64,000 nucleotides of DNA from Cymbomonas tetramitiformis (Eukaryota; Chlorophyta; Pyramimonadophyceae; Pyramimonadales; Pyramimonadaceae). The translations under genes were made by a program, and so were the position numbers. The stretch covers positions 1 through 64,000 of the forward strand of contig LGRX02035040.1 in assembly GCA_001247695.2 (NCBI GenBank), read 5' to 3'. How positions within the stretch are numbered: position 1 is the first letter of the stretch; every line of letters starts with the position of its first letter. Below the pieces are notes generated by a model, which worked only from the letters and a program-made list of their open reading frames with translations, searched no databases and was not told the origin of the DNA. Shown here piece after piece: positions 34,401-44,324 of the stretch.

Positions 34401-35525
34401 GCGCTGGATGGAGTACCTGAAGGGGACTGGCAATGTCCCAAGTGCTTAGGTGGGACTGTGGTGGCAGCTGCCGCCGAGGTGAGCGCGTCAATCGTTGACA
34501 AGATGGCGGCCATGGAGCTGCAGCTGAGAGAGAAGCTGGGATCAGATGTGGTATTGTTGCCTGCAGACGTGGGTCCGCATCGTGCAGTGAGGCCGGGACG
34601 TGAAGACCCATGGCAGGCGCTGACCTCGCGGCAGATGCTCAGAAAAGAAGGGAGCATGGGGGATCTTCCTGACAGAGTGGCCTGGGGAAACCAGGAGGAG
34701 CTCAGCAGAGTGATCACAGAAGTGATGCCAGGATTCTGGCATGAGGGCCATCGTACCATCTTGAGCAGGAAGTGTGCAGAACAGCACGCTCGCGCGAGAA
34801 GTCTCCGCAAGACGTCCACGGTGCAGGCCATGAGCCCCGAGGAAGTGCAGAAGAGAGGAGATGTCACACAACTGAGCAGAGCTCAGGTGAAGATTGCCAG
34901 TCAACTGGATTGGGGCTTAGAGCTGGTGATGACAGTTCCTCAGGAGGTCAGACGTTTGGCGCACGAGGTGACTTGGGAGAAGATCACACAGGTATGGGAT
35001 CCTTGGGCTGGCACAGGTGTCATTGGCAAGGTTATGTCACTGGAGTGGCCTCATCTGAAGGTTATGAATAATGATTGGAATCCGCAGTTGAAGTGGCACG
35101 AAGCCCTTAATGCTTTACAACCGGGCAATTATCGAGCCTGGAAGGAGAAGTATGGGGTGTGTGACGCAGTGGTAACTTCACCCTGGTTCGCAGTGCTGGA
35201 TATTGCGTTGCCGTTGGCAGTACTGGCCAGCCGAGTGGTGGCTTGTATTCATGTGCCATCGCACTACATGACAGATATGACGGAGAGCAGGGCACAATAC
35301 TTTCGTAAGCTGTGTCACGCTGGACGTTTACATGTGATTGGACATTTAGAGCATGGACCTATTGGCAGAAGATGCATGTGGGTCATGGTGTTTCGCAACC
35401 CTCTGACAAGAGCCAGGATGTTGCGAGGAGGAGAAGCTTCTGGAGTGGGTATGTTTACCTTCAGCATGGGCAAGTTCGCAATGGATGGCGTTACGACAGA
35501 AGATGCTGAGCAAGCTCTTGTCTAA
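28497..35525 (+). CDS. Pol: RT-RNase H-C5 methyltransferase-integrase-PHD-methyltransferase
   Basis: 2,342 residues from the ATG at 28,497; the frame is open from 28,329. About four hydrophobic segments come first (near 1-40, 100-138, 202-227, 257-280). The reverse transcriptase has [12 protein letters not shown] and YVDD at 566-569; the RNase H has LYTDWS, with Asp 723. At about 1006-1335 is a C5-cytosine methyltransferase: [13 protein letters not shown] (motif I), [11 protein letters not shown] with Cys 1101 (motif IV), YVLENV (motif VI), HRLRAYWSN (motif VIII-like), MGYSAGEL and GLAMDRR. The integrase has an HHCC finger and Asp 1641, Asp 1702, Glu 1737. A C4HC3 PHD finger lies at about 1936-1985. 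A last domain at about 2166-2299 has DPWAGTG, NND and TSPWF, like a class I SAM methyltransferase. No chromodomain is seen; the PHD finger may serve that targeting role. A TAA stop precedes the polypurine tract. Confidence 0.93.
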   Translation: MGVFVRLHWPQLPHFAVMAVWMAMEVFRFLGEVVACWAFHAEAPRRAMARALWAVRATPLEPWAHQQAPLRVLLELARHLLLLTKGALEVAGLHHARRGLWYVPLIRFCLAMLAMHFTHMVGTLGCVLTVGAHIVHHGLPCSGSIQDGGTFAALETQVGRALAVAQRILAAGPATLAAVPRRMQKPRFAARLQRLQFTAACYRVAHCVYVISVLALVVYVSAGGGLGRMQGGWKMLTCILTLHPPVKPVGTSRILKLLLLLAVAAWVAAVAPGEFQGVLTMGSCSGSPTRSARTAWEDQRSSRQWDTGWEAMVAEQDEVLPHTVLDTLQPGGTTRVTKDEAAWLDTELNATFGGHPEFTEENWEEMRNVVRRCSYCFANKPQDIKGYHGGATHATFAIPFKDETKVAYQRPRKYSPGEQEIIDLHCKELLEYGFIEPASQHCRHASNVVVAGKKDHDTGQWTSTRFCVDLRSTNRLSLKDNTLPHRPEELYQRVAKAKFKTTLDATKAFHQIPMTTEEDRDKTAFWWGNQLYRYTSMPFGAAGATAAFIRIMDYELRHLQHCTVAYVDDVCIYSDTAEQHIKDVEAVLRTLGDAGIRLHSGKSTFGSATVDFLGYRIGYNTIGAQDIKCKAIQELPKPEDKTGVRSILGLMNYYKGLVGEPMGPNYSEMARPLNDLLRKEVLDVKEAWGKDQDQALQALKDALCSGRCLKPIDYSKPIFLYTDWSNHGIGAVLGQKDENGVEHIGVVISRSLSKTERQYASFQGEMLAVVWAIRTLRQYLHGIHFTLITDHSPLTTLMEKGDLQGQHLRWAISLQEFEFTVQYRPGPKNENADVPSRYPLPSTADETGARLDREGDRAREAGRAERPTRCFTDIICLEVTREPPLGPEVSPEAQVANYCENMAREQLGTSAVHRLFDVHYREELECNKGVMFDTDHPEVARCSGRLTRVAWDALSQVRPIRGMHSGGSPAIYGDETMEGGKLKVPKKIDTRVIDKSFFREAREEGVVCYEPCGGLCAGLEMLLRCGVKVNKYLYQDISKSSQTVARARCMALSRRHPDLFRAEAAHLEQLPSNIEDTSLIDLVHAGALSGEQWVMVCGYPCQDLSPAGKLAGLEGRHSRLFYQAVRVLSTLQQLQPQRPPAYVLENVSPLSHKENSKIRKEVFPIINGVVGQPVSFDAARAGSYAHRLRAYWSNLFQNQQFNLVMERVDRPPDRYVRDILQRGWKPRRVVTGDRKPHYTANVVGEPMRVLPTILATQNSRAFRAPRAGTVVRKGDDDEVGETREVNLDEKAVAMGYSAGELRAAHGMKDEELAGVLGLAMDRRAMELLYAIAEVSTTKLPKSEESEEEEHGTLVAIPIAKATKVAATSEGTAEPVRAQLAEWITSSSGYTRQVARRLSHQDWEERLQRMCSQGQKGTQGLGTADAVPRRRQWKMASMKLAGYEARHRQAFSRPGGKPAETSSAPEWAPVTKEKEMRLPKLPDTTRMVAMLASVTNQESFRERYPDIHEDELCLAWVKTGGRVEVPKEEYHRVRKRAARHRWDELMGELYMVTVSGKELLVPKPCDRIQLVREYHERTGHWGIRRTLNLLWQRHYWTGIKQDVQAVVTQCQTCQRVKTHYAREEANLTPLEIKSFMYRWSLDLAWPTKRITKAGNQRVLVMIEHYTRFVVCVPIPDKEAATIASAFRYHVLSVFGAPAECLVDGGTEFEGEFSALCEQCLIDRRVTSPSSPESNGLTERVVRTLKFCFKKMALDKGLDFEWDEMLWSLVLSYNAARQQSTGVAPFTLLFAQEATVPPDLRARPELDFGKQEEKTLADDLLQRAAIVKRLMVHAGCNLEIAQHRDTLRYEHRRSGSYEPKPHQFKAGDFVYIRQQPRSGMEVATKSAILKIVKVQRDGVVVLEDSTKLREKSTVKNIAPCHLQVKNQYDCSAAIPSKHLACEVCMRTDGEAAMLLCDTCNRGYHTWCLNPALDGVPEGDWQCPKCLGGTVVAAAAEVSASIVDKMAAMELQLREKLGSDVVLLPADVGPHRAVRPGREDPWQALTSRQMLRKEGSMGDLPDRVAWGNQEELSRVITEVMPGFWHEGHRTILSRKCAEQHARARSLRKTSTVQAMSPEEVQKRGDVTQLSRAQVKIASQLDWGLELVMTVPQEVRRLAHEVTWEKITQVWDPWAGTGVIGKVMSLEWPHLKVMNNDWNPQLKWHEALNALQPGNYRAWKEKYGVCDAVVTSPWFAVLDIALPLAVLASRVVACIHVPSHYMTDMTESRAQYFRKLCHAGRLHVIGHLEHGPIGRRCMWVMVFRNPLTRARMLRGGEASGVGMFTFSMGKFAMDGVTTEDAEQALV

Positions 35526-35550
35526 TGTCTGTGCTACCAGTGGCAGCTAC

Positions 35551-35560
35551 AGATGGGGGA
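35551..35560 (+). promoter_or_regulatory. Polypurine tract
   Basis: AGATGGGGGA lies immediately before TGTTGAGA of B1, the position expected for the plus-strand primer. B2 has no purine tract before it. Confidence 0.7.
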
Positions 35561-35784
35561 TGTTGAGAAAAAGAGCTTGCATAAGTGGTGAGAAGAGATA
35601 AAGAGATATCAAAAATTTTGAGATTTTGTATAGTTACAGTAGCAAGATAACTGTGCAGTCATATAAGGAAACATATGCAAAGTCGAGCTAGTGTTGTATA
35701 GGCACTGACAATAAGTAAGACTGTCTAGTAGTAGGGCTAGAGGGTTGTGCTTTGTGTGGACGCTTCGTGCATAAGTTCGCGACA
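35561..35784 (+). repeat. Terminal repeat B1 (LTR-like, TG...CA)
   Basis: 224 bp starting TGTTGAGA and ending GCGACA, nearly identical to B2. It follows the polypurine tract. Two bases (GC) separate it from A2. Confidence 0.95.
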
Positions 35785-35786
35785 GC

Positions 35787-36538
35787 TGTCACAAACCACG
35801 GCTTATCGTGTACCTCAGCCGGGTTGTGACACTTGCTGTAGCAGTCTCTGTGACGAACGTATGACACGCGCAGTACGATACGCGCGAGGAGTTATGACAG
35901 TGACGAGATACGGAAATACGGATGGGTGTTACACTTGTTTGGAGATAGCGAGAATAAGTAGGGCGGCGGAGTGGGGTGAGCCAGACGCTCATTTTTGTTT
36001 TGCCTTCGTAACAGTGATTCCGAAAATAGCCAGGACTCGCTTAAGACCGCGAAAACAGCAGTGTTATGAGATAATTAGTAAGATACAGTATTCTTCTGCT
36101 TGTAAAGATATACATTTGTGGACTTGTCCTTGTGCGACTGCGTCAGAACTGTAATTAACAGTCTTTTTCAAAACAAAAATGTGCCTTATTACAGACATGT
36201 CGTCTGTAATGCTGAGAGTTCAACAGCAGTCCTGAAGAACGAGACCTCTGAATGGTGATGCCAGGGACGGATTTATCCGTACTGGTAAGCCTTGGAAGAG
36301 GTTGAGTGAAGCAGGCTGTTGCGACACTCGAAGTTCACCAGTCTTGCGAAGTACAGCGACAGCGGTCACAGCAGAACCAGTTGCTAATTTTGCGAACATG
36401 ATTGCAGCGTTGAGAATTATGTACTGGACTATTTCGGGAAGTGACATCCTGCTGGAGCAAAGCACCAGACGGTAAAGCCAGGGACGGATTCATCCGTACT
36501 GGTACGCCTGAAGGCGTGGAGCGAAACAGGACTGTCAG
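35787..36538 (+). repeat. Terminal repeat A2
   Basis: Nearly identical to A1 at the left end. It includes the first two copies of the palindromic leader motif. It joins B2 directly at GACTGTCAG/TGTTGAG. Confidence 0.95.
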
Positions 36539-36762
36539 TGTTGAGAAAAAGAGCTTGCACAAGTGGTGAGAAGAGATAAAGAGATATCAAAAAAATTGAG
36601 ATTTTGTATAGTTACAGTAGCAAGATAACTGTGCAGTCATATAAGGAAACATATGCAAAGTCGAGCTAGTGTTGTATAGGCACTGACAATAAGTAAGACT
36701 GTCTAGTAGTAGGGCTAGAGGGTTGTGCTTTGTGTGGACGCTTCGTGCATAAGTTCGCGACA
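36539..36762 (+). repeat. Terminal repeat B2 (right end)
   Basis: 224 bp, the same as B1 apart from a few substitutions (for example CACAAGTGG for CATAAGTGG). Its end GCGACA is the right end of the element and is followed by AGCC. Confidence 0.95.
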
Positions 36763-37707
36763 AGCCACTAGAGGTCCCGGGAACTGGCCGGCCAGCTTGG
36801 AGCAGCGTGAGGGTGAGGTAGTTGCCGGCCCCCGGGGCCGGTGGGAAATCATACGTAGACGGAATTGAGAAATTGTCGATCACGGCCGCGGAGTCCCAAG
36901 AGGTCGTCGCCTCGTCATCGGACGAGTACGGCGGTGGCGGGTACGGTGCAGGGCTCTATATCGGTTTGGTTTTTCGGTATCGATACAATCCGATATCCGA
37001 AAAACAGTATCGATAATCGGCACAATCGATAAATAATCGATTGCTTGGACATTTATATGTAATTTGTTATAAATTAAATATGGAACACCAAAACCTGCAC
37101 AATCGATAGTTAGACATTGCAATCCGATAATCGGCGATAAATACGATATATCGATAGTATCGGTTATCGGAAATATCGATATAGAGCCTTGGTACGGTGG
37201 GGAAGGCGGAACCGGTGGATCGGGATCCACGAGCTCTGGCGGCAGCGGGAGAGTGCCGTGAGAGCGGAATCCCTGGCGTAGTGCCCGATACCGTGCATGC
37301 CTCCGCGGCGGTATAGCACTCGGCACCGCACCACCCATTGCGTCGCCAAGATCGTCATGAAGCGGCGCAGGTGGTGAAGCCGTTGCAGTTGGGACTGCGG
37401 AAGCAGCCCACGCAGCACCACCGACCGGCGGAGCCGTGCATGCGCGTGCATCGGCACCACCGACACCGGAAACGGTGTGCGGTGCGGCGGTGGCACAAAT
37501 CACGAATAGCGCACACAGCAAAGATGAGGTAACAGGTAAGCAGAGACCTCCCAAAGCCCGGAATGCCGCTCCTACAACCGTACCGCGGCCGTGGCAGCTC
37601 AACGGAGGCATCCTCGTCGTCGTCGTCGCTCGCGATGTAGGTTGCGACATTGCGGGTTCGTAGTCCATCACGCCCTCCGGTGCCTCGACCGCGGAGAGCA
37701 AGTTCAT
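36763..37707 (-). pseudogene. Hypothetical membrane or secreted protein broken by insertions
   Basis: From ATG at 37,707 a minus-strand frame starts MNLLSAVEAPEGVMDYEPAM. A strong hydrophobic segment, GLCLPVTSSLLCALFVICA, suggests a signal anchor or uncleaved signal. An Ala/Pro/Gly-rich domain ending PPVPPSPPYQ follows. A 243-bp hAT-type MITE (36,949-37,191) then interrupts it. Beyond the MITE the sequence resumes Pro-rich, with YPPPPYSSDDEATT and YDFPPAPGAGNYLTL, until the retroelement junction at 36,762. Removing the retroelement puts a TGA close to the junction, so the gene may simply end there. No family recognised. The Mutator-like element begins 30 bases upstream of the start codon. Confidence 0.4.
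36949..37191. mobile_element. hAT-type MITE with 8-bp target duplication
   Basis: 243 bp. The ends are inverted, CAGGGCTCTATATCG and (reverse complement) CAAGGCTCTATATCG. The flanks are GTACGGTG on both sides (36,941-36,948 and 37,192-37,199). The CARGG start and an 8-bp duplication are standard for the hAT superfamily. The interior is composed of ATCGATA-rich inverted segments. No coding capacity. Confidence 0.88.
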
Positions 37708-37736
37708 GCTTACGGGCGGCTCGTCGGGCGACGGTA

Positions 37737-40660
37737 GGCTATTTAATTTAGAATATTTTTTCATAAGTTTAGAATACCCCATTTTCATCGTTAATTTAGA
37801 ATAAGTTTTCTTTATGTCATCCGGCTATGACCTGTGCATGCATCCATGACGTTGTACCTGTTGAGCTATCGCCATGCCATGCGAAGAGTTGTCGCGTAGC
37901 CAAACGAGAGGAAAATAACATGGCTGAGCCCGACGGCTTTGAGTTCACAAGCCCGGGCAAAAATGTGGACGATATATATCCTTCGGAGGGAGAAGAAGAG
38001 GAAGAAGAGGACTTCCTCGTTGCACCAAAGGGGAAGGGGAAGCGTAGCCGTGTCCCCATAGTGTGGAGTACGGTCTTGAACGGTGTATCTTTTGTAGAGT
38101 GCCAAGACATGATGGCAACCTTGAGCCCTGAGGGTGTGACCATGGCTAACAAGCAATATAAATCGAAAAAAACCTCTGCCGTGACTCAAAACTTCAAGTG
38201 TTCTTTAAACTTTACTCACGGTTGTGGAGTTCACTATAAAATTGTCAAGGGGACGACCTTAGGCCCTACTGTTACATGCAACTTGTACTCCCGTGGGACA
38301 CACGACCATACTAATTTCATAGGAAAGGGTATGTCGAAAGTTGTAAAGGACAAGTGTAAGGAGGCGATCCACGAAAAGCTTCCGCCTAAAGCCATTTTTA
38401 AGAAGCTTAGTACCGCAGTCACCACAGCCATGGAAGCCGATGACGACGTTGAGTACAAGGTCATAAAGAACTTTGTGTACAACAATCGCAAACAAATCTT
38501 GGGGCTTAAAACCATAAAGACTTGCGGTCAGTTCATGGAGGTTTGCCAGACCTCCAACTTGTTGGCCATCCCCGTGACCGATCGCAAAACGGCGGGGACG
38601 CTTTGCATGTTTGAAGGACAAGTACTCCAACCGAGCGGCTTCGAAACCGTGGAACATTACGCCGAGAATTCCGCGAACACCCTGCCTCCTATTCCTTTCG
38701 AAGCCCAAGCAACCCAAGATGAGCTTACTACTTGGAAGCTGGCGGGTTGGAATGAAGACTTTTCCGTTTATGAACGGAGCCTTCAAGCACATTTCAACTC
38801 AATTCTTGCTTGCGATTCCGCTGAGTACTTCGTGCATATCTTAGAGAACATGCTTGTCGTCCAAGGGTGGAGTACGCGTTCGAAACGGTTTTACAAAGGG
38901 AAGTTGAACTTGCGTGCCCTTTACAAGAACTACACCGAACTCGTCAAGGATTATGTCGCAGCGCAGAAACGCAAAAGGTGGTGCGTGATTTACACCACTT
39001 GGGGGAAACTCGAGGTACTTCTCGCAAAGGATCACCGCTCACGCGACGACACGTACAAGACGAACTGGCAAGGCTTACCCCTTGAATGCAACGGGTCTTC
39101 CTACTTGGATAAGCGTTTTCGTCTCGGGGCGCTCGCCATCAAATCGCACGAGGACGCCTATGCTTCGCAAATAGTGGACTTTTGCTTGATCGCGGCTATG
39201 CAACTTGGTTTCCATAAAGTGTGGCAACCTCGTTATCATACTTTGGATCACTCCCTCGCTTTCTTCAACGCTAACGCCAAGCTTCCGGAAACCATCACGC
39301 ATGTCCTAGAGCATTTGAGGTTACCTACGAACCTCTGTACACTTGTCGCGGAAGAGATTACGCAAGGGATATGTTGGTCGCATTGCATGATGAAGCTTAA
39401 CGAGAAGACCGCGCTATTCAACGACGCTCATAACGTTAACGGCTTCAAGCAGGGCGTTACGGAAATACACAACATCACCATCGTTGGTGCTCGTGATAGT
39501 GCATTCAAGCTCTTCATCGAACTATACAAGCGTGATGAAGAGTATATTTGCAACTGGTTCGTGGAGACTTGGTGGGGCAAGTGGGGTGGGTGGGTTCTCG
39601 GCTTCATGCCAGAAGGGATCCAATCTACGCAGAATAGTCCCGAGTGCGTGAATAGACACGTGAAAGACGAGATGACCCTGCGTAAGCAACTCCAACTCGA
39701 GGTATTCCATCCTTCTGCGCTAAAATACATGCACGAGGAGACGATCTACGACGGGCAACACCCAATACCTACGACTCCAGTTATTACACAAGCTATTTGG
39801 CGGGAGGCGCTACTTATGATTGACAACAACATGCTCGAGCTTATGACGCGCACGACCGGCGTCTTGGGGGTTACAGACCGTCCTTCCTATGTCGTTCCCT
39901 CCCTTAAGACCTTCGAGAAGTTAAGTGCTTCCACTATCGCGGATAAAAGGAAAGAGATTGCTCCCCTTGTGGTCAAGTTCCTCGCCCTTATGCGCGACCC
40001 TGAACACCCTCCAGCGACGGTTGTCACCTTCGAGCAGTTCATGGACACCTACAAGTCTTTTGTGATCTTACGACCATTGGACGCTAATAACGTCACCGAA
40101 TTTGGGCACCACTGGTGTATGTGCCCTATCTACGCGGAGAGCGTCACGTGTGCATGTAGTATTGCTGTTGGCTTATTCAAAGGGAAGTTTAAGGCGCCTC
40201 TTGAAAAACGTCTCGACATAATTGGCCGACACCCACAAGTGGGACGCCCGAGAAAACCGGTTGGCGCCTTGAAAAGGCAACCCCTTGGGAAGATCACCGC
40301 GAAACTGAAACGGGAAGCATCCAAGCGAGCGCGCGAGGTGGTAGAGCTAGACATGGAAGCTAGATGCTCGCAGCAAGTTCCTAAAAGTTTATCGTGCGAA
40401 CTGTGCGGTGAAGAAGACAACGGAGATGAAATGCTGTTATGCGACGTGTGCAATAAGGGCTTCCATATTTTTTGCTTGCGTCCAAGCCTAAGCAAGATCC
40501 CAGCAGGAACATGGTTGTGCGGACTATGCGTAGCTAAGGAATAGACAATTTTCTTAAGGTGTACATACGTGTAATAGCAAGTATTAATATTTTGTGTACA
40601 CACTATTCTCAAGTATTTTTTTGAATCAATCTAGCAACCTCTGTACTTTGCTTTACTTTA
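37737..40660 (+). mobile_element. Mutator-like (MULE) element with transposase
   Basis: The left end GGCTATTTAATTTAGAATA at 37,737 matches the ends of the foldback element at 1.4-3.4 kb. The shared leader extends to about 37,885. The right terminal inverted repeat was not found downstream of the gene before the gag-like relic near 40,660, so the right boundary is only nominal and the element may be truncated. Confidence 0.7.
37920..40544 (+). CDS. MULE/FAR1-like transposase with C-terminal PHD finger
   Basis: 874 residues from ATG at 37,920. An upstream in-frame ATG at 37,827 lies inside the terminal repeat shared with the foldback element, so I prefer the later start. An acidic N-terminus (EGEEEEEEDF) is followed near residue 92 by a WRKY/FLYWCH-type zinc-binding motif (FKCSLNFTHGCGVHY... 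GTHDH). The central part fits a Mutator transposase domain, ending in the family-like STQNSPECVNRHVKDEM near 568-587. A Cys-rich WCMCPIYAESVTCAC stretch near 732 resembles a SWIM finger. A full C4HC3 PHD finger (CELCGEEDNGDEMLLC... WLCGLC) occupies 825-871. The frame is intact, so the gene may be active. DDE residues cannot be assigned by eye. Confidence 0.8.
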   Translation: MAEPDGFEFTSPGKNVDDIYPSEGEEEEEEDFLVAPKGKGKRSRVPIVWSTVLNGVSFVECQDMMATLSPEGVTMANKQYKSKKTSAVTQNFKCSLNFTHGCGVHYKIVKGTTLGPTVTCNLYSRGTHDHTNFIGKGMSKVVKDKCKEAIHEKLPPKAIFKKLSTAVTTAMEADDDVEYKVIKNFVYNNRKQILGLKTIKTCGQFMEVCQTSNLLAIPVTDRKTAGTLCMFEGQVLQPSGFETVEHYAENSANTLPPIPFEAQATQDELTTWKLAGWNEDFSVYERSLQAHFNSILACDSAEYFVHILENMLVVQGWSTRSKRFYKGKLNLRALYKNYTELVKDYVAAQKRKRWCVIYTTWGKLEVLLAKDHRSRDDTYKTNWQGLPLECNGSSYLDKRFRLGALAIKSHEDAYASQIVDFCLIAAMQLGFHKVWQPRYHTLDHSLAFFNANAKLPETITHVLEHLRLPTNLCTLVAEEITQGICWSHCMMKLNEKTALFNDAHNVNGFKQGVTEIHNITIVGARDSAFKLFIELYKRDEEYICNWFVETWWGKWGGWVLGFMPEGIQSTQNSPECVNRHVKDEMTLRKQLQLEVFHPSALKYMHEETIYDGQHPIPTTPVITQAIWREALLMIDNNMLELMTRTTGVLGVTDRPSYVVPSLKTFEKLSASTIADKRKEIAPLVVKFLALMRDPEHPPATVVTFEQFMDTYKSFVILRPLDANNVTEFGHHWCMCPIYAESVTCACSIAVGLFKGKFKAPLEKRLDIIGRHPQVGRPRKPVGALKRQPLGKITAKLKREASKRAREVVELDMEARCSQQVPKSLSCELCGEEDNGDEMLLCDVCNKGFHIFCLRPSLSKIPAGTWLCGLCVAKE

Positions 40661-42525
40661 TAAAAATTCCCACTTGGCCCAGGAGGTGAAGTAAATATCC
40701 GTGGTAGCATGTGGTAGCCAAATGTTCTTGAAGCAACTTTTGCAAGTGAGCCGGTCAGGTTGTGGCAAGGGAATATCGGCTAGGTCCCTACCCACTACCG
40801 CCCACCTTGCAAGGAACCGCTCGTGGTCGGGGTACCCTTCAAAATTGTTGGCGAAAGATTGTTGCAGGTCTTGCAAGTCCCGGTTGAACCGAGCGCGGAG
40901 CCACGCTTTCCGACCCCAACGCAATCCTCGTGCCCTCGATGAAGTCGGCAAACGTGCGGGTGACGGGAGGGCAGAAGGGGTTGGGCGGACCGGTCCATCC
41001 CTCGTCGGAGTCAACCGACGCGGGCGGGGAGTGCGCGACCGGCTCCGACACCACCGGCACGTCGGCGGTGAAAGTGTTGCCGTTGAATGTTGACGCCCCA
41101 GCCGTGCGTGCCAACTCGGAGAACTCAGTGACGGCGGACACGAGGGCCCCATCGTCCTCCTCGCAGAACGAGCACGCGGAGAGGTCAGCGAAGATGTCCG
41201 GCTTCCCACCCGCGAGCATGCAGAGGGCGTCGAACTCTTCGGCGTCGTCGTGGTCGATGGCATGTTGAAACTTCACGGCCAACACGGAGTTCTCGGCCTC
41301 CTCAGCGAAAGCGTACGCCGAGAGTCCGGTCCTGCCTCCGTTCGGGCAGTCCCGATGCCAATGCCGCGCCTTGCCCTTCGCGCACACCTGATTTTGGCAG
41401 TAGGGGACGGTCGCACCGGTGTCGCGATGGAAGGCGACCTTCTTGGAGATGGATTGAGACCAATTCCCTCCCTTGGGGAGGGGCGTGGTTGCGAAGCGGG
41501 TCTTGATGCGGCGGTCCGGCTTGTCTGCGCGGGGAGTGTACCCGCGCGTGGCCGGCTCGGAGCGGTCGGGTGCGACAAACGCGGCCAACTGCCGCTTCAA
41601 GTCGAGGACCATGGTCCTCAAGTTCGCGAGCTCACCGGGTCCACAGGAGTCATCGGTGTCCCCCTCCATGAAATGCGTGCCATGAGAGTACCGGTGCGCG
41701 GACGCCGTGGCGGTGCCCGCCCGCACGTGCTCGGAGTAGCACTCACGCACCCATTGCTGAATTGTGAGGAGGTCGTGAGCGGCACGTTGATCGTGGAGAA
41801 CGCAACCGGGACACCACCGGCTGGTAGAAGGTGGTGTCGAGGGCCTTGATGAACAGCGCCTTCACGTCCTAGTCCAGGAATGTTGCTCGCGTCCTCGCAG
41901 CCTTCAGGGCGGCGTTGAAGTCCCCGATCTTGTCATGCGGGTCCACGCCCGCAGAGATGCGGATGCCCAACATGTCCGCTTGACCCTGAAAGGGGTCACC
42001 CGCCGGGATCATGCGGCGGGCAAACTCAAGTAGTACCCGCTTACCGTCGCTCGGGAAGCTGGAGTGTGAGGAGTCCATCCAGTCCGCTGCGGGTGACGCG
42101 GGGTCAACCATGAGCTCAAGCGCGGAGAACAACAAGCCGTTGGCCTCCACGCGGACGGGAAGGGTAGCATCGTCCAGCAGGAAAAGGGGTGCAAAACCAA
42201 TGTCCTCCGTGACAAATGCCGTCTGCAGCGCAGAGACCATCCTGGCGAACAGTGCGGACGCGTGGCACTCAGTCCCTGAAAATCGCCCGTTCTTGTCCCC
42301 GAACAACTTTTGACGAACGGACTTGGAGACCTTCATGTCGAAGTGTTCCCGCTGAAGGGTACGCACCGAGGCTAGGAACGTAGCACCTGCTGAATTGGCA
42401 GCCGGCTGAGCTGCCGGCGGTGTGGCTGGAGTGTTGGCGTGTCTCGCAGCTGCTGAATCAAAAATCGTGGATAGTGCGCGTCGGCGATTCGCCATGCTAG
42501 CGGTGGCTCGAGTAGAAGCAACCAT
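40660..42525 (-). pseudogene. Decayed retroelement gag-like gene
   Basis: Minus-strand coding begins at ATG 42,525 (MVASTRATASMANRRR) and reads to an in-frame TAG at 41,869. The sequence continues in frame as DVKALFIKALDTTFYQPVV and shifts frame near 41,790 (to DQRAAHDLLTIQQWVRECYS). It then runs to about 40,910 and shifts again into RKAWLRARFNRDLQDLQQSF, ending WAKWEFL near 40,660. A CQNQVCAKGKARHWHRDC motif looks like a zinc knuckle, and LRTMVLDLKRQLAAF a short coiled coil. No protease or RT follows. I call it gag-like because of the knuckle and overall make-up; family uncertain. Confidence 0.55.
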
Positions 42526-42912
42526 AACGAGAAGGACTGAAGGGGCGGAGTGAGGCAATGAAACGCGAGATGTGCGGCAGTCGTGGGCGGCCAAGAAACG
42601 TGCGGGTCGTCGATACGGCAGCCGTGAGAGATCAAATAATTCCGGGAAGTCGTGTGGTAGTGGCGGCCGATACGCAACGGTGTGGGATCCAACCAGAAAA
42701 CGTAAACCAGTCCAACGTTAAACCCCGTAAGAAAATTGTTCTCCAACCGGTGCGGCGTGCCGTAAATCAACCCATAAAATTTAGGCCATATATACCCGTG
42801 ACTGCCGGCACTCTCACGCGCGGAGCGCCTCACTCCATCCCAGGCGTCCGAGCTTAGCCACTCATGGTGGCAATCTCGCAGTGGCTAAAAAAAACGCAAG
42901 TGGGGCCAAACC
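42526..42912. other. Upstream flank of the gag-like relic
   Basis: Probably its leader. No LTR pair is recognisable. A short inverted repeat GCCACT...AGTGGC lies at about 42,857-42,885. Confidence 0.4.
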
Positions 42913-42948
42913 TGGTAGATATATAGGTTGGCGGTAATATATATCTAA

Positions 42949-43589
42949 TGTCTATTCTGCGAAAGGCAACACGTTGTTACGTCGGGTTACCAATACCTAG
43001 GCATTTCTACGATATCGCGCGCGTAATTGACTCCGGGCAAAAAGTAGGAACAACAGGCGTTTATCAACCCTCAAAATTACCCCAAAAAAGTTGGCAGAAC
43101 TCCAGACACTTTGGTCTGAGGATTGGTAATCGACTTCGGGCAAAAAGTAGGAACAACAGGCGTTTATCAACCTTCAAATTTACCCCCAAAAAGTTGGCAG
43201 AACGCCACACATTTTGGGCTGAGGATTGGTCTATACCGATAGGGAAGTGCTCTAGATCGAAACTTAAGGTCACAAAACACAAAACTTCCTTAAAATATTG
43301 TCACTTAGTGCCTTGGGACCACCACGTAGCCTACGCGGAGCAACAATAATCGAAGTTAGGGATTAACCCGCCGTAATTTTCGGGCCAACCCGCCCTAACT
43401 TTGAACGCCATTTCAGCCCGGTATACCCATCCAAGTAGCAGAAATTAAAGTTTCCACACACAAAACTAACTACAATCAACACTGCCAAGCATGGGTTTTA
43501 TGCGATATCTCGAATTATTGTGGATATTAGAGTGCTCGAATATCGCTCTTAGGTATTGTTAACCCGCCCAAAAATTAGTAGAATAGACA
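42949..43589. mobile_element. 641-bp MITE, CTAA target duplication
   Basis: Ends TGTCTATTCT and AGAATAGACA are inverted. CTAA occurs on both sides (42,945-42,948 and 43,590-43,593), and the intact block at 20.5 kb has a single CTAA at this point. Inside, a unit of roughly 104 bp starting GGGCAAAAAGTAGGAACAAC is tandemly duplicated (about 43,036-43,240). No coding capacity. Confidence 0.92.
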
Positions 43590-43674
43590 CTAACTGGTGA
43601 GACAAACCCTGAGTTAAGGGTTACGGAATCAGAACGGTAAAAGCCTCCTTGATAAAGAGTGATATAACATAAAT

Positions 43675-43936
43675 CAAGGTATGGCTTACGCGAGGTCGAG
43701 TTTACACAAAACTTCTGATTTTCTAGATCGTGAGATATAAGCGATTTAAGTATCCGCTTAAGTATGGTTAAGTATGGGAGATAACTGAGCGGTATCGAGC
43801 ATAACTTTTCAATGCCTGGGTCAATTGTATACCCGGAGCGCGCAATATGTTTAGATTGCTTTGAGCGACAGGTTTATCGAATAAAAATATTTTCGGAAGT
43901 TTTGTGTAAAGTCGACCTCGCGTAAGCCATACCTTG
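43675..43936. mobile_element. 262-bp MITE, AAAT target duplication
   Basis: The ends are inverted for about 40 bp, starting CAAGGTATGGCTTACGCGAG. AAAT lies on both sides (43,671-43,674 and 43,937-43,940) and is single in the empty copy at 20.6 kb. No coding capacity. Confidence 0.92.
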
Positions 43937-44037
43937 AAATACCTAACGGGTGTTTCCCGTCTACTGGTGACGGTCACCCAGCCTACTATAGGAAGTGACA
44001 TGTGACAGTTTCTGGTGTCACAGTGTCAAATCCAGCA

Positions 44038-44175
44038 ATATGTGCCAAACACGTGTCGACAGATACCGATATGTATGAATTTTCTATCGACCGATACCGA
44101 CAAGAAACGAAAACTTGTCGACAGATATTGATATTCCGATATTTTCCGATATATCGATATATCGGGGATATCGAC
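44038..44175. repeat. GTCGACAGATACCG / ATATCGATAT repeat cluster
   Basis: Contains GTCGACAGATAYYGATAT variants and the palindrome CGATATATCGATATATCG. Same family as 20,369-20,480 and 45,000-45,265. Confidence 0.7.
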
Positions 44176-44324
44176 AACAAGTGATAGATTTGTCCAAATG
44201 TGACCCTTACGTCGTCTAGAATCTATTATTGCGGCAACCATAGGTTGGAGTGCTAGCAAGTGCACCCGTGGCCTGTGTGTGAACTCTCTATTCTCGACGT
44301 GTTCATGGAGGCCATCATGGAGCT

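Larger units (their letters stand above)
20955..36762 (+). mobile_element. 15.8-kb Ty3/gypsy-like retroelement with DNA methyltransferase
   Basis: The element begins TGTCAC, ends GCGACA and is flanked by AGCC on both sides (20,951-20,954 and 36,763-36,766), as expected from an integrase-made target duplication. It encodes three plus-strand frames: gag-like, protease and a 2,342-residue pol. Domain order in pol is RT, RNase H, C5-cytosine methyltransferase, DDE integrase, PHD finger, methyltransferase-like. Direct repeats are arranged A1 (20,955-21,706), ORFs, B1 (35,561-35,784), A2 (35,787-36,538), B2 (36,539-36,762), instead of two simple LTRs. The copies differ at only a few bases and all three long frames are open, so the insertion is young and may be active. 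Retroelements with captured cytosine methyltransferases are known from a few algae and dinoflagellates; this repeat layout and second methyltransferase-like domain are not familiar to me. Confidence 0.9.
42913..44037 (+). repeat. 217-bp repeat block, copy split by two insertions
   Basis: Same block as 20,479-20,695, with three fewer bases in one CTACTGGTGACGG stretch. Two DNA elements with 4-bp duplications (CTAA and AAAT) account exactly for the extra length. Confidence 0.92.

Noticed and set aside
20955..36762. Classification as a DIRS/Ngaro tyrosine-recombinase element because of the repeat layout
   Set aside because: Pol has an HHCC finger and D60D34E integrase, a retropepsin in ORF2, and flanking AGCC. 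No tyrosine-recombinase signature was seen.
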